Part shown: piece after piece, positions 17,006-26,401 of the stretch
Layout of the letters: every line of letters starts with the position of its first letter
Numbering within the stretch: position 1 is the stretch's first letter
Origin: Paenirhizobium cremeum
GTDB taxonomy: Bacteria > Pseudomonadota > Alphaproteobacteria > Rhizobiales > Rhizobiaceae
Assembly (NCBI RefSeq): GCF_022884085.1
Contig: NZ_JAGGCS010000013.1
Location: 16,475-80,474 of the forward strand
Direction: 5' to 3'
Length of the DNA: 64,000 bases
Made by a program: the position numbers and the translations under genes
The notes under the pieces: generated by a model
Told to the model about the DNA's origin: nothing
Seen by the model: only the letters and a program-made list of their open reading frames with translations
The model's database searches: none

Positions 17006-17718
17006 ACGGCATCGCCGACACTGATGGTCACGCCCTCGGTGGGCGTGGCATAGACGCCGAGATTGCGCTTGTTGTGGCGCATGATCCCGCGCAGCACATC
17101 GGGCTCTTCCGCCATGCCGGGCTGTGCGACAAGCGTCATGCCACAGCGGCGCGACGCCTCGGTGACGCGGATATCCGTGTCTCCGATGCGTAACGTATGG
17201 TCAACCCACTCGTTTTCGATGAAACCTTCGCCTTCTTCCGTTTCGATCAGCACGGAGGGGCGGAACCGTCTTGCGTCGAGTGGCGGAAGGCCTGTTATCG
17301 CGGCAAGCGCCTCCGTCGAAGCGGTCGTCACCAGGTGAAGCGGCGCTGGCTTGTAACGATTGGAGACGACGGGGAAGCGGTAATCGCCAGACCCGACGAG
17401 CCCGACCGCGACCGGGAAGCCGAAATGTTCCGCCAGACGGTCCGGCAATGCGCCATCATCGAGCGTATGCTCCGCGCCGTCGGCGAAGCGGAGCACCGGC
17501 AATCCGGAAGGCGGTTGCGAGGCGGTGATGAAGAGGGCGGGGCGCCAGCGCGTTTCCTTCTCGGGCGCGGCGGCAAGGCCCGTTTCCGGATCGAACAGGG
17601 CAAAACGCCGGTCGCCAGCGATGCCCTCGGGCGAAACGGTGATCGAGGCGAGCGTCTCCCCGCCGAGAGAACTCACCGGATAGCGCCAGACTTCCCGCAC
17701 TCGACCGATTTTTCGCAT
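16990..17718 (-). CDS. MOSC-domain protein
   Basis: This 242-residue protein has an N-terminal MOSC beta-barrel domain (VREVWRYPVSSLGGETL, GIAGDRRFALFD) and a C-terminal MOSC domain. The latter ends EASRRCGMTLVAQPGMAEEPDVLRGIMRHNKRNLGVYA, where the Cys in RRCGM is the candidate molybdenum-cofactor ligand, as in YcbX and mARC relatives. It may reduce N-hydroxylated compounds or carry sulfur to a metal centre. The start at 17718 follows GAAGGAAC; a longer start at 17736 is possible. It converges on the flavoprotein gene with a 16-bp overlap. Confidence 0.85.
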   Translation of the reverse strand: MRKIGRVREVWRYPVSSLGGETLASITVSPEGIAGDRRFALFDPETGLAAAPEKETRWRPALFITASQPPSGLPVLRFADGAEHTLDDGALPDRLAEHFGFPVAVGLVGSGDYRFPVVSNRYKPAPLHLVTTASTEALAAITGLPPLDARRFRPSVLIETEEGEGFIENEWVDHTLRIGDTDIRVTEASRRCGMTLVAQPGMAEEPDVLRGIMRHNKRNLGVYATPTEGVTISVGDAVYAEI

Positions 17719-17736
17719 AGTTGTTCCTTCATTCAC

Positions 17737-18091
17737 AAATATTCAATATCCACCGAACACGGCTTGATGTTCCAGAAAACTGGGACCCGGGACTAGTTTG
17801 CAATCTTTTTGCGAAGATTGATGCAGCAACCTAACGCCTTTCTACAGATCTTGATTCGGACTGCCCAAACGGGGATTTTTGAAGGTTGGCTGACGCCAAC
17901 TTGTTTGCCAGCGTTCCAAGCCGGTCCACGCGGTTTGGTAGGGCCGATTGTGAGATACCCATTTCAGTTCTCGTCTAGCCACGATTGGCCAGAGAGAGTT
18001 CGCAGAGTTCCTAGCTGCGAAGCAGGCGCAGGCGCAGGCAGACATTCTGCTCTTATTGGCCGGACAATTGAAGCGCTCATTCAGTGAGGAC
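17737..18091. other. Intergenic stretch, nothing recognised
   Basis: About 355 bases lie between the MOSC gene and the AraC-type gene. Small open frames on both strands are Trp/Arg/Ser-rich and show no family motif; they may be decayed mobile DNA but I cannot place them. Confidence 0.35.
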
Positions 18092-18949
18092 CTACATCCG
18101 GTCCCTGAACTCTTTCGCACTCATTCCCACCCATGACTTGAAAGTCCTCTGGAAATACGCGCTATCCCGAAAGCCCAGCCTGCTGGCGATTTCGTCGATG
18201 GGCAGGTCCCCTGCGGCCAAGAGCAATCGTGCCCTTTCCATTCGACGTCGAAGCACGTGCTGGTATGGGGTCTCTCCAGTGGACGCCTTGAAGGCCCTGC
18301 TGAAATGGAACCGACTTAGGCCCGCGAGTGCAGCAAGGCTCGACAGGCTGAGATCTGAGCCAAGGTTCTCCTCGATAAACTCGTCGATCAGAGCCAGGGG
18401 CGCTCTGCCAAGGGGCGGCGGCTGTCTCAATGCCGGCATTGTTGCTTTGTGGATCGCCAAGATCGTGATCAGGCCCAATGCTTCTTCGTATAGAGCATCA
18501 GAATGATCTCGCTTTAGCAGGCCGGCCCATTGGCGCAGGTATCCCGCGACTTCGTCGCTTCGGTAATAAACCTTTTCATCGACATGTTCGGCGAAGCGAG
18601 TGTCCAGCTCCTGCCGGATAGCTGCCGGATCAAAATAGATAGCTGTGAACGAGTTGTTCCGCCTTTGGAGTTCGGACCAGCCAGTGACGCGTGCACCCCG
18701 CGGGACATAAGTCAGCGTGTGGCGGAGGTCACGGCGGTTGTCCTCCAATCCATCCCCTGCACGTATGCCCCCATCTTCCAGGACAATGTCATGGTAGGCG
18801 CAAAAATGGAGGTCGCTCGTCCAGTCGTAACTGAAAGCAGCACCCAACTCTGGTTGAACGTACTCCACCGTGAAGCCGCTGAGCTTCCTTGCGTGACGTT
18901 GCGGCGAATGGGCCAACCCCTGAAGGGCAAGCAACTCATTTCGTTCCAT
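18092..18949 (-). CDS. AraC-family transcriptional regulator
   Basis: This protein has 285 residues. The C-terminal 100 residues carry the double helix-turn-helix of AraC/XylS proteins: LSLSSLAALAGLSRFHFSRAFKASTGETPYQHVLRRRMERA, then DEIASRLGFRDSAYFQRTFKSWVGMSAKEFR. The N-terminal 170 residues are an unassigned effector-binding or cupin-like domain (HFCAYHDIVLEDGG, LTYVPRGARVTGW). It is transcribed leftward, and its closest downstream gene is not co-oriented in an obvious operon. The target is unknown. Confidence 0.9.
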   Translation of the reverse strand: MERNELLALQGLAHSPQRHARKLSGFTVEYVQPELGAAFSYDWTSDLHFCAYHDIVLEDGGIRAGDGLEDNRRDLRHTLTYVPRGARVTGWSELQRRNNSFTAIYFDPAAIRQELDTRFAEHVDEKVYYRSDEVAGYLRQWAGLLKRDHSDALYEEALGLITILAIHKATMPALRQPPPLGRAPLALIDEFIEENLGSDLSLSSLAALAGLSRFHFSRAFKASTGETPYQHVLRRRMERARLLLAAGDLPIDEIASRLGFRDSAYFQRTFKSWVGMSAKEFRDRM

Positions 18950-19137
18950 TTTTAGCGTAATCTTGCTTTCCTCATAAAATTATTGCTACCTAGCACTCTA
19001 TTCAAGTTGACGTGATCGGCGGGATTGGGTGGGACACAGGAACCACACGCTTTGCGACCCCGCTAGCCAATTCCCTTATCCGACGCCGTCACTCTTACGT
19101 GATAATATCATCTGACCAAGTATTTAGAGACCTTCTG

Positions 19138-22100
19138 ATGCACAGAAAAACGTCCGCACTGACAGGCAACAAAATGCTAGGTCTGGAGCGAAGCGCTCTT
19201 ATCGGCGCAGTGACCGCGATCTTCTTTTTCGTCATCAGCACCGCGCTAACCGTTTACACAGTCCAGAACGTCCGAAACAGCAATGCGAGAGTGACGCAAA
19301 CGCATGGTCTTGTGGTGGCACTCGACCTGCTTTTGATCGACATACAAGATGCAGAAACGGGTTTACGTGGCTTTCTCCTGACCTCTGAGGAGGCCTATCT
19401 TGCGCCATATCACCGTGCCCTCCCACAGATTCAGACCCGAATGGACACAATCAGCTCGGCTGCCACAGCCGAGATGCGCGAGCGGGGGAGTGTCGAGGAA
19501 CTTCGCGCGTTTGTCTCGTCCAAACTCGAAGTGATGGCACAAACACTGGAGGTCTTCGAGACTCGAGGAGAGGCCGAAGCACTGGCTCTGGTGAAAACAG
19601 ACCGCGGTCGCAGCGATATGGATGGCATCCGCAACGTCATCTCCCAACTGCGCAGCGAGGCTGGTGAAGAGCGGAGCCAGCGCCTGAGCGAGATGGATAC
19701 GTCTTACATTATCGCCTGGGTGAGCGCGCTAGCTTCGGGGCTGCTGGGTATTATCCTGACCCTCGCAATCTCCGCACTTGTGAGAAAATCTACTCTGGCG
19801 CAGAAGCGCGAACAGTGGCTGCGAGACGCACAGGTCGGGCTGGCTGCATCCGTCACCGGTGAGCAGCAGATCGGGAAACTTGGCGAAAACATCCTCGGCT
19901 TCCTCACCAACTACCTCGGTGCCGTTGCAGGTGCCATTTATGTAGAAAATGCCGGCCGCTTTCATCGCATGGCCGTGTACGGCGTGCCATCAGACGTGAT
20001 GCTGCCTACGAGCTTCGGCCCAAACGACAGCCTGTTCGGCCATGTATTGCGGGATCACCGTCCGATCGCGGTTGGCGAGGTTCCGGATGGCTACATCAAC
20101 TTCGGCTCGGCTCTTGGACAGCAGAAGCCACGTTATCTCGCCTTGGCGCCTGCGATCGTTGAAGGGGACATAAGAGGCGTTTTCGAACTCGGCTTCCTTA
20201 CTCCGATCAGCGACCAGACTCTGGTGCTTCTTGAACAGGTCTCAGAGCTGATTGCCGTCGCCATCCGTTCGGCGGAATTCACAACCCGCCTCCAGGCTCT
20301 TTTGGAAGAGACCCAGCGTCAGTCGGAGGAACTGCAGGTCCAGGGCGAGGAGCTGCGGGTTTCCAACGAGGAGTTGGAAGAACAGGGACGCGCACTTCGC
20401 GAACAACAGACCCGACTGGAACAGCAGCAGGCGGAACTCGAACAGACCAACTCGCAGCTTGAGGAGCAAGCGGAAGAACTGGAACGGCAGCGGGACAATC
20501 TGGAACGGTCGAAAGACGCCATCGAGGCCAAGGCGAAGGAAGTGGAACTCGCCAGCCGCTACAAATCAGACTTCCTCGCGAACATGTCGCACGAGCTGCG
20601 AACACCGCTCAACTCTTCGCTCATCCTCGCCAAACTCCTGGCCGACAATTCCGAAGGCAATCTGACTGCCCAACAGGTCCAGTTCGCCCAAACGATCCAG
20701 TCATCAGGCAATGACCTCCTGAACCTGATCAATGACATTCTTGACCTGTCGAAGATCGAGGCGGGCCACGTTGAGATAAATCCGGAAGCGGTATCCATAG
20801 AGCGGACCATCAACGGACTGCGCCACATGTTCGAACCGCTTGCGGCAAACAAGGGTCTCAAGCTTGACGTCTCCGTCGCCGCCAGCGTGCCGGCCGTCAT
20901 CCATACCGATCCGCAGCGCCTCGAGCAGGTGTTGAAGAACCTTTTGGCGAATGCCGTGAAGTTTACGGAGAAGGGCAGTGTGTCGCTCGGGGTCAGCCGT
21001 CACGGCGACAATGAAGTGGCCTTTGCGATCAAGGATAGCGGCATCGGGATTGCGGACGAGCAGCAAAAGCGGATCTTCGAGGCCTTCCATCAGGCGGATA
21101 GCACCATCAGCCGCAAGTTCGGTGGCACCGGCCTTGGTCTGTCGATTTCTCGCGAACTCGTGCGCTTGCTTGGCGGCCGCTTCCAGCTTCAAAGCCAGCT
21201 TGGTCAGGGCAGCACGTTCACCGTCATCATCCCGGCAGAGTTCGACAGTGCACTGGTCCAGGCTCCGAAGCAGGATTTGGCCCCGCCCATCGCGTCTGCT
21301 GCAGAACCCGTATTGCGGGCTGAAGCAGAGATCACTGCACAAAAGCCGAAGGCCGTCGCTATCGTCGATGACGACCGCGCAGCATCCGAGGCAACGGCCC
21401 GCAAGCTGCTGATTGTCGAGGACGACCAGTCCTTTGCACTCATCCTGCGCGATCTCGCCCGCGAGTTGAAGTTCCAGGCGCTCGTAGCCGGAACCGCTCA
21501 CGAAGCGCTGGAGCTCGCCCATCAGTATCTGCCGAACGCCATCCTGCTCGATGTCGGTCTTCCGGATCAATCCGGCCTTTCGGTGCTTGACCGCCTGAAG
21601 CGTGACGTGCGGACGCGCCATATTCCGATCCACATCCTCTCCGCCGAGGATTATTCCGATCGGGCTCTCTCGTTGGGCGCCGTCGGCTATGCGCTGAAGC
21701 CCGTTCAACGCGATCATCTGGTATCTATGATCGAGTCCCTAGGCGCAAAGGCCGAACAAACGCTGCGGCGCGTGCTGATCGTTGAAGACAACGCCGTTCA
21801 AAGAGACGCGCTCTCGAAACTTCTGTCGTCGCATGACGTCGAAACGGTGGGGGCCGGGACTGCGGCAGAGTGCATCTCGTTGCTGGCTGAACAGACCTTC
21901 GACTGCATGGTGCTGGATCTGTCGTTACCGGACACGTCCGGATTTGCGCTTCTGGAAACGTTGAGCGAAGCGGGCATGCATTCCTTCCCACCTGTCATCG
22001 TCTACACCGGACGAGTTCTCTCGTCCGAAGAAGAACAGAGGCTTCGCCGTTACTCGAAATCCATCATCATCAAGGGTGCTAAATCGCCGGAACGGCTGCT

Positions 22101-22584
22101 CGACGAGGTTACACTCTTCCTGCACCAGGTCGTCTCCGAGCTGCCGGACGAGCAGCAGCAAATGATCCGCAAAGCCCGCAATCGCGATGAACTGCTGGAA
22201 GGGCGCCGCATTCTGATCGTCGAGGACGACGTGCGCAACGTCTACGCCCTGACCAACATCCTCGAACCACGCGGGGTGATCGTCGATATCGCCAGAAATG
22301 GCGAGGAGGCACTGGAAAAACTAGAACAATCGTTGAGTAAACCGGACGGGCGGATCGATCTGGTTTTGATGGATGTAATGATGCCGGTCATGGATGGCCT
22401 CACCGCAACCCGCCACATCCGCAAGAACTCAGCATGGCAGAAGTTGCCGATCATTACCTTGACCGCCAAGGCAATGCCTGACGATCAGAAACGCTGCATT
22501 GAAGCCGGCGCCAATGACTATATGGCAAAGCCGCTTGACGTCGAAAAGCTTCTGTCTCTCGTGCGGGTCTGGATGCCGCAATGA
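19138..22584 (+). CDS. CHASE3 hybrid sensor histidine kinase with three receivers
   Basis: About 1148 residues from the ATG at 19138; an upstream in-frame start at 19012 is less likely. Order: transmembrane helix (about 15-37), periplasmic CHASE3 (45-180, DAETGLRGFLLT), second membrane helix (190-212), GAF (235-385), and a Gln/Glu-rich coiled coil (385-470). The kinase core has the phospho-acceptor His in ANMSHELRTPLN (about 484) and a HATPase domain with NLLANAVKF, DSGIGIA and GGTGLGLSIS. Three receivers follow: LLDVGLPD, MVLDLSLPD and LVLMDVMMP. The stop overlaps the cheR start by four bases. The first membrane gene of the operon, it likely sets phosphoflow through the multiple receivers. 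Confidence 0.92.
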   Translation: MHRKTSALTGNKMLGLERSALIGAVTAIFFFVISTALTVYTVQNVRNSNARVTQTHGLVVALDLLLIDIQDAETGLRGFLLTSEEAYLAPYHRALPQIQTRMDTISSAATAEMRERGSVEELRAFVSSKLEVMAQTLEVFETRGEAEALALVKTDRGRSDMDGIRNVISQLRSEAGEERSQRLSEMDTSYIIAWVSALASGLLGIILTLAISALVRKSTLAQKREQWLRDAQVGLAASVTGEQQIGKLGENILGFLTNYLGAVAGAIYVENAGRFHRMAVYGVPSDVMLPTSFGPNDSLFGHVLRDHRPIAVGEVPDGYINFGSALGQQKPRYLALAPAIVEGDIRGVFELGFLTPISDQTLVLLEQVSELIAVAIRSAEFTTRLQALLEETQRQSEELQVQGEELRVSNEELEEQGRALREQQTRLEQQQAELEQTNSQLEEQAEELERQRDNLERSKDAIEAKAKEVELASRYKSDFLANMSHELRTPLNSSLILAKLLADNSEGNLTAQQVQFAQTIQSSGNDLLNLINDILDLSKIEAGHVEINPEAVSIERTINGLRHMFEPLAANKGLKLDVSVAASVPAVIHTDPQRLEQVLKNLLANAVKFTEKGSVSLGVSRHGDNEVAFAIKDSGIGIADEQQKRIFEAFHQADSTISRKFGGTGLGLSISRELVRLLGGRFQLQSQLGQGSTFTVIIPAEFDSALVQAPKQDLAPPIASAAEPVLRAEAEITAQKPKAVAIVDDDRAASEATARKLLIVEDDQSFALILRDLARELKFQALVAGTAHEALELAHQYLPNAILLDVGLPDQSGLSVLDRLKRDVRTRHIPIHILSAEDYSDRALSLGAVGYALKPVQRDHLVSMIESLGAKAEQTLRRVLIVEDNAVQRDALSKLLSSHDVETVGAGTAAECISLLAEQTFDCMVLDLSLPDTSGFALLETLSEAGMHSFPPVIVYTGRVLSSEEEQRLRRYSKSIIIKGAKSPERLLDEVTLFLHQVVSELPDEQQQMIRKARNRDELLEGRRILIVEDDVRNVYALTNILEPRGVIVDIARNGEEALEKLEQSLSKPDGRIDLVLMDVMMPVMDGLTATRHIRKNSAWQKLPIITLTAKAMPDDQKRCIEAGANDYMAKPLDVEKLLSLVRVWMPQ

Positions 22585-23414
22585 CGGAGACGTTCGAAAA
22601 GGTGGAGGATATTGAGATCCGGCTGCTGCTGGAGGCGCTTTATCATCGCTACCACTATGACTTTCGCAGCTACGCCATGTCGTCGATCCGGCGGCGGTTG
22701 CGCCAGGCACGCGAACAGTTGGGCTTTGCGACCATCTCAGCCATGCAGGAGCGCGTCCTTCATCATCCCGAGATGCTTGACGACATGCTCCGCTTCCTTA
22801 CGGTCCAGGTCAGCGAGATGTTTCGCGACCCGTCCTACTTCGCGGCGATCCGGGAGAAGGTCGTTCCGCATCTTCGCACTTACCCCTCCTTGAAGATCTG
22901 GATTGCCGGATGCAGTTCGGGCGAAGAGCTCTATTCCTTTGTCATCCTTTTTCGCGAGGAAGGGCTTGAGGAGCGAACCCTCTTTTATGCGACGGATATT
23001 AATCCAGAGGCCCTCGCCCAAGCGGAAGCCGGAATCTATGACATCGAACGGGTCAGATTGTTCACCGAGAACCATCGTGACTCCGGCGGCAAGGGATCTT
23101 TGTCTGACTATTACACGACGGGCTACAACCGGTGCATCCTGGACAAAAGCCTGCGGCGCAATGTCGTGTTCTCAGATCATAGTCTTGTGACGGACCAGGT
23201 CTTTGGTGAGATGCAATTGGTCTCCTGCCGGAACGTCATGATCTATTTCGACCGGGATCTACAGGACAGGGCTGTCGGTCTTTTCCGGGATGCGCTGCCA
23301 CGCAACGGCTTTCTCGGGCTGGGCTCGAAGGAAACACTGCGGTTTTCAACGCATGCCGATGGCTTCCGGGAGTTCGTCCGAGATGAGAAGATCTATCAGA
23401 GGATCGGCTCGTGA
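22581..23414 (+). CDS. cheR: CheR-type protein-glutamate methyltransferase
   Basis: This 277-residue protein would transfer methyl groups from SAM to glutamate side chains. The N-terminal helical CheR domain (YHYDFRSYAMSSIRRRLRQA) is followed by the SAM-binding domain with IWIAGCSSGEELYSF, FYATDINPEALAQAE and LVSCRNVMIYFD. The C-terminal RFSTHADGFREF is also normal. It overlaps both neighbours by four bases, so it belongs to the kinase operon. No chemoreceptor gene is adjacent; the upstream CHASE3 kinase may be the methylated partner, which is inference. Confidence 0.92.
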   Translation: MTETFEKVEDIEIRLLLEALYHRYHYDFRSYAMSSIRRRLRQAREQLGFATISAMQERVLHHPEMLDDMLRFLTVQVSEMFRDPSYFAAIREKVVPHLRTYPSLKIWIAGCSSGEELYSFVILFREEGLEERTLFYATDINPEALAQAEAGIYDIERVRLFTENHRDSGGKGSLSDYYTTGYNRCILDKSLRRNVVFSDHSLVTDQVFGEMQLVSCRNVMIYFDRDLQDRAVGLFRDALPRNGFLGLGSKETLRFSTHADGFREFVRDEKIYQRIGS

Positions 23415-23989
23415 AGGACAATCCGAACGGTGCGATCATCATCGGCGCCTCTGCTGGGGCGCTCGAAGCCCTGTCCGTGCTATTGCCACCACTACCTGCG
23501 ACTTATCCATATCCCATCTTCGTCGTGGTGCACTTACCGCCAAACAAACGCAGTGTGCTCGCCGCGATTTTTGACCTCAAATGTCAGCTTCGCGCGATTG
23601 AGGCGGAAGACAAGGAGCCCGTGGAAGCCGGGTTCATCTACTTCGCGCCCCCTAATTATCATTTGTCGCTCGAGGGGCGAACGCATGTCGCTTTATCCAG
23701 CGAAGAAGAGGTCCTCTTCTCGCGGCCCTCGATCGACGTGGCATTCGAGAGCGCGGCAGATGCCTGGGGCAGCCAACTGACAGCGATTATCCTCACGGGC
23801 GCCAATCATGACGGTTCCCAAGGCCTTTCGGCCGTCGTTCGTTCTGGCGGAACGGCAATCGTTCAGGATCCGACCGAGGCTTTCACTCGGGCCATGCCCG
23901 AAGCTGCTATCCGCGCATGCCCAGGCGCTCATGTTTTGACCTTGTCCAAGATTTCAACCTATTTGCAGAACATCGAAAATGAACACTGA
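23411..23989 (+). CDS. cheB: CheB-type methylesterase domain protein (no receiver)
   Basis: This 192-residue protein is a bare CheB catalytic domain, without the receiver that classical CheB carries. The triad is visible: Ser in IIGASAGALEAL, His in VVVHLPPNK and Asp in ILTGANHDGSQG. It would remove methyl groups added by the adjacent CheR. The missing receiver means activity must be controlled by protein contact rather than its own phosphorylation, possibly with the downstream receiver-kinase, whose start overlaps this gene by 11 bases. Confidence 0.92.
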   Translation: MKDNPNGAIIIGASAGALEALSVLLPPLPATYPYPIFVVVHLPPNKRSVLAAIFDLKCQLRAIEAEDKEPVEAGFIYFAPPNYHLSLEGRTHVALSSEEEVLFSRPSIDVAFESAADAWGSQLTAIILTGANHDGSQGLSAVVRSGGTAIVQDPTEAFTRAMPEAAIRACPGAHVLTLSKISTYLQNIENEH

Positions 23990-25121
23990 CGTCAAATTCC
24001 TCTTGGTTGACGACCTTCCAGAGAACCTGCTTTCTCTGGAAGCTCTGCTACAACGCGACGAGCTGATGCTATTGAAGGCGCGGTCCGGCGATGAGGCTCT
24101 CGAGCTTCTGCTCCAACATGATGTGGCACTGGCGCTGATTGACGTTCAGATGCCAGGACTGAACGGCTTCGAACTTGCCGAACTTATGCGAGGCAATGAG
24201 CGGACACGGCGGGTTCCGATCATTTTCGTGACTGCCGGTACCCATACAGCCGAGCGGCGGTTCCAGGGATATGAAGCGGGCGCCGTCGACTTTATTCAAA
24301 AACCGATCGAGCCGGATATTCTGCGCAGCAAGGCAGAGATTTTTGCAGAGCTCTATCGTCAGCGTAAAATGATTTCCGAACAGCGCGACCTTCTCGAGGC
24401 GCAGACTCGCGCGCTTCAGCTCGCCGACAAGCGAAAGAACGAGTTCATCGGCGTTCTCGTCCATGAACTGCGCAACCCACTCGCCGCTCTCAATGGCGGG
24501 CTGAAAATTCTTTCGAGAAAGCCGGATGCTGGCAAGGTGGAGCAGATCCATGGCCTCATGCACCAACAGATGGACCACATAATCAGGCTCGTTGACGACC
24601 TGCTCGATGTGTCACGGATAACGCAGGGCAAAATCAATCTCGTTAAGGCTGACTTTGACTTGAGAGATGCCATTCACTCTGCGCTGGACATGACAGGACA
24701 GGCAATCGAGGAGCGAAACCATGCAGTGACCATCAGGGTTCCGGATCAGTCCTGCATGATATCCGCTGACAAGGTTCGGCTGACACAGTGCATTTCAAAC
24801 CTCGTGAATAATGCCGCAAAATACACGCCAATGGGCGGTCAGATTGAGGTAGCGCTGGAGTTACATCCGCGCACCTATCGCATAAGCGTAACTGACAATG
24901 GGCTGGGCCTCACTACCGAGGCCGCTGGCGCAATCTTCAGGATGTTTGAGCAAGTCGAAGAGCATCGGAAGCATGCTCATGGGGGACTTGGGATCGGCCT
25001 CGCCCTCGTCAAGCAACTCATGGAGCTACACGGCGGCGATGTTTCGGTATGGAGTGGTGGTCCGGGGTTGGGCAGCGTTTTCACGCTTGAGCTACCGATA
25101 CAGGCAGCGATAGCTCCATAG
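23979..25121 (+). CDS. Receiver-histidine kinase (response regulator hybrid)
   Basis: This 380-residue cytoplasmic protein has an N-terminal receiver (1-125, ALALIDVQMPGLNGFE with the phospho-Asp at about 53). A HisKA dimerisation helix with His in GVLVHELRNPLAAL (about 161) and a HATPase domain (NLVNNAAKY, DNGLGL, GGLGIGLALVKQLMELH) follow. It has no membrane segment. It overlaps cheB by 11 bases and completes the operon. The layout suggests that the first kinase phosphorylates this receiver, which then controls its own kinase output; the final output regulator is not in the window. Confidence 0.92.
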   Translation: MNTDVKFLLVDDLPENLLSLEALLQRDELMLLKARSGDEALELLLQHDVALALIDVQMPGLNGFELAELMRGNERTRRVPIIFVTAGTHTAERRFQGYEAGAVDFIQKPIEPDILRSKAEIFAELYRQRKMISEQRDLLEAQTRALQLADKRKNEFIGVLVHELRNPLAALNGGLKILSRKPDAGKVEQIHGLMHQQMDHIIRLVDDLLDVSRITQGKINLVKADFDLRDAIHSALDMTGQAIEERNHAVTIRVPDQSCMISADKVRLTQCISNLVNNAAKYTPMGGQIEVALELHPRTYRISVTDNGLGLTTEAAGAIFRMFEQVEEHRKHAHGGLGIGLALVKQLMELHGGDVSVWSGGPGLGSVFTLELPIQAAIAP

Positions 25122-25515
25122 TGGAGAATGGCTGCTTCCAGGATGTGTTCTGGCGCTCTCGAATGACGGAAATGACGGCGCGTAGCCGCCTGGCAGCTAT
25201 CTGTGCCGGAATATATCCTTCGGGCCGGAAGGCGAATTTATTCAGCGCACTGAGAGGGGAGAAAGGCGCTCTGCCCTCTCTCCCCCACAAGCACTAAACC
25301 CGTCTCCCCATGCTTCGGCCTGCGGCCTGCAGCACCGGCCGCATTTCCATGAAATACGTCTCGGCCCTCCGGGTGGGTGATCCCCCTCCGGTTTAGCGCT
25401 TGTCCCCCTCTCTCCAGCTGTTCCGCACGAGCTCGGGAGCAGGAGCGGGGCTCCTGCCCTCCCCTCGATTTCGGGAGGTCAAGGAGTGATCGCTTGCGCT
25501 TGTGGAGAGGGAAAG
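25122..25515. other. Intergenic stretch, no gene recognised
   Basis: About 390 GC-rich bases hold several C- and G-runs and partial inverted repeats (CCCTCTCTCCCCC near 25275, GGAGCAGGAGCGGGGCTCCTGCCCTCC-like self-complementarity near 25436). I see no protein-like frame. Confidence 0.35.
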
Positions 25516-25797
25516 ATGATAGAAAAGCTTGAGCTGCAGCCAGACGAGCCATTGTCCGTGAAGGTCGAACGTCACCGGGCGGCTTACCTGGCAGTCCTCA
25601 GCGGCATGGGCGGCGCTGACATGGATCAGGAGGCGGAGGCACGTATGGAAATCATCAGGCACGCGCCGTCAGATCCAGATGAGATAGATCAGAAGCTGCT
25701 TTACGTAGCAGGGTATCTGATTGCCTCCAAGGGGAACCTAAGCCCTGAGGAAATGGAGCTTCTTCTTTCAGGCTCCACCTCACTGTCCGGGCATTGA
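25516..25797 (+). CDS. Small conserved hypothetical protein
   Basis: 93 residues from ATG 25516, which follows GGAGAGGGAAAG, a strong ribosome site. The protein is acidic, helical and without membrane segments: MIEKLELQPDEPLSVKVERH and LSPEEMELLLSGS. No domain is recognised. It follows the signalling operon at a distance and may be independent. Confidence 0.55.
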   Translation: MIEKLELQPDEPLSVKVERHRAAYLAVLSGMGGADMDQEAEARMEIIRHAPSDPDEIDQKLLYVAGYLIASKGNLSPEEMELLLSGSTSLSGH

Positions 25798-25823
25798 TGC
25801 TAAACAGGCATCTGGCCCTGAAA

Positions 25824-26233
25824 TCAGTAGTTGGTGGCAACCCATTCGCCGGATGCAGACTTGGCAAATCCAATGACGCGATCGAGAGGAGCTGCGTTCG
25901 GATTCCTCTTGATGGCCGCAACGCATGATACGCCTGGACCGCTGGCGTTCTCGTCGCACTCTCCCAAAGCAAGGGCTACATCGGCTTCACCGCGGCCGGT
26001 CCTCAGAGGATTGCGGGCATAAGCCTTGCGGTATGCGGCCAGAGCTTCCTCTTCTGTCGGTATTTCAAGCACAGGGGCCGGAGGTTCGGCAATTAGGGAG
26101 GGATTGGCTGCAATAAGGGCCGCGATCTCCGCATCAGTAGGGGCCCGAACAACCGGCTCTGGCTCCGGCATGACGAGATAAGTACCTCCAGCACCGGCGA
26201 GAATGCCGATACCTGCGGCTGCTACGATGAGAA
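25824..26233 (-). pseudogene. Small anchored protein, split by IS21 near its start
   Basis: The C-terminal 136 codons remain here: a hydrophobic anchor (ILIVAAAGIGILAGAGG), a Pro/Glu linker, and a soluble tail with two Cys (ALGECDENASGPGVSCVAAIKRNP). Removing the IS21 element and one ATGAGAA copy restores a start at 28858: MNSNILIVAAAG, in frame, 9 bases after the upstream gene's stop. In the present state the frame instead begins inside the IS21 end (MIGIVAGFKSERW), so an altered fusion could still be made. It was the last gene of the leftward operon next to the secretion system. Confidence 0.8.
26227..26233. repeat. IS21 target-site duplication, left copy
   Basis: ATGAGAA, repeated at 28839-28845. 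Collapsing the two copies restores the split reading frame. Confidence 0.88.
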
Positions 26234-26401
26234 TGCGGATTCCGGTCTGAAGCCGGCCGGCATTCCGATTAATTACCGGCCACCGTTCCGATTTGAAGCC
26301 GGCCACTATTCCAATCAATTACCGGCCGGTTCTCGGCTCTAACGATACCCCTTGGGTCAGCAACTTTGGCATCAAACCTCCCGGTACACGAGGAGAGTTT
26401 G

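Noticed and set aside
17842..18120. 92-residue leftward frame between the MOSC and AraC-type genes
   Set aside because: It overlaps the end of the AraC-type gene on the same strand and shows no family motif.
20704..21717. 337-residue open frame opposite the hybrid kinase
   Set aside because: It lies within the HisKA-HATPase-receiver coding region, which is certain on the plus strand.
25436..25480. CRISPR-like or REP-like repeat
   Set aside because: Only local self-complementarity is present; there is no regular repeat-spacer pattern anywhere in the window.
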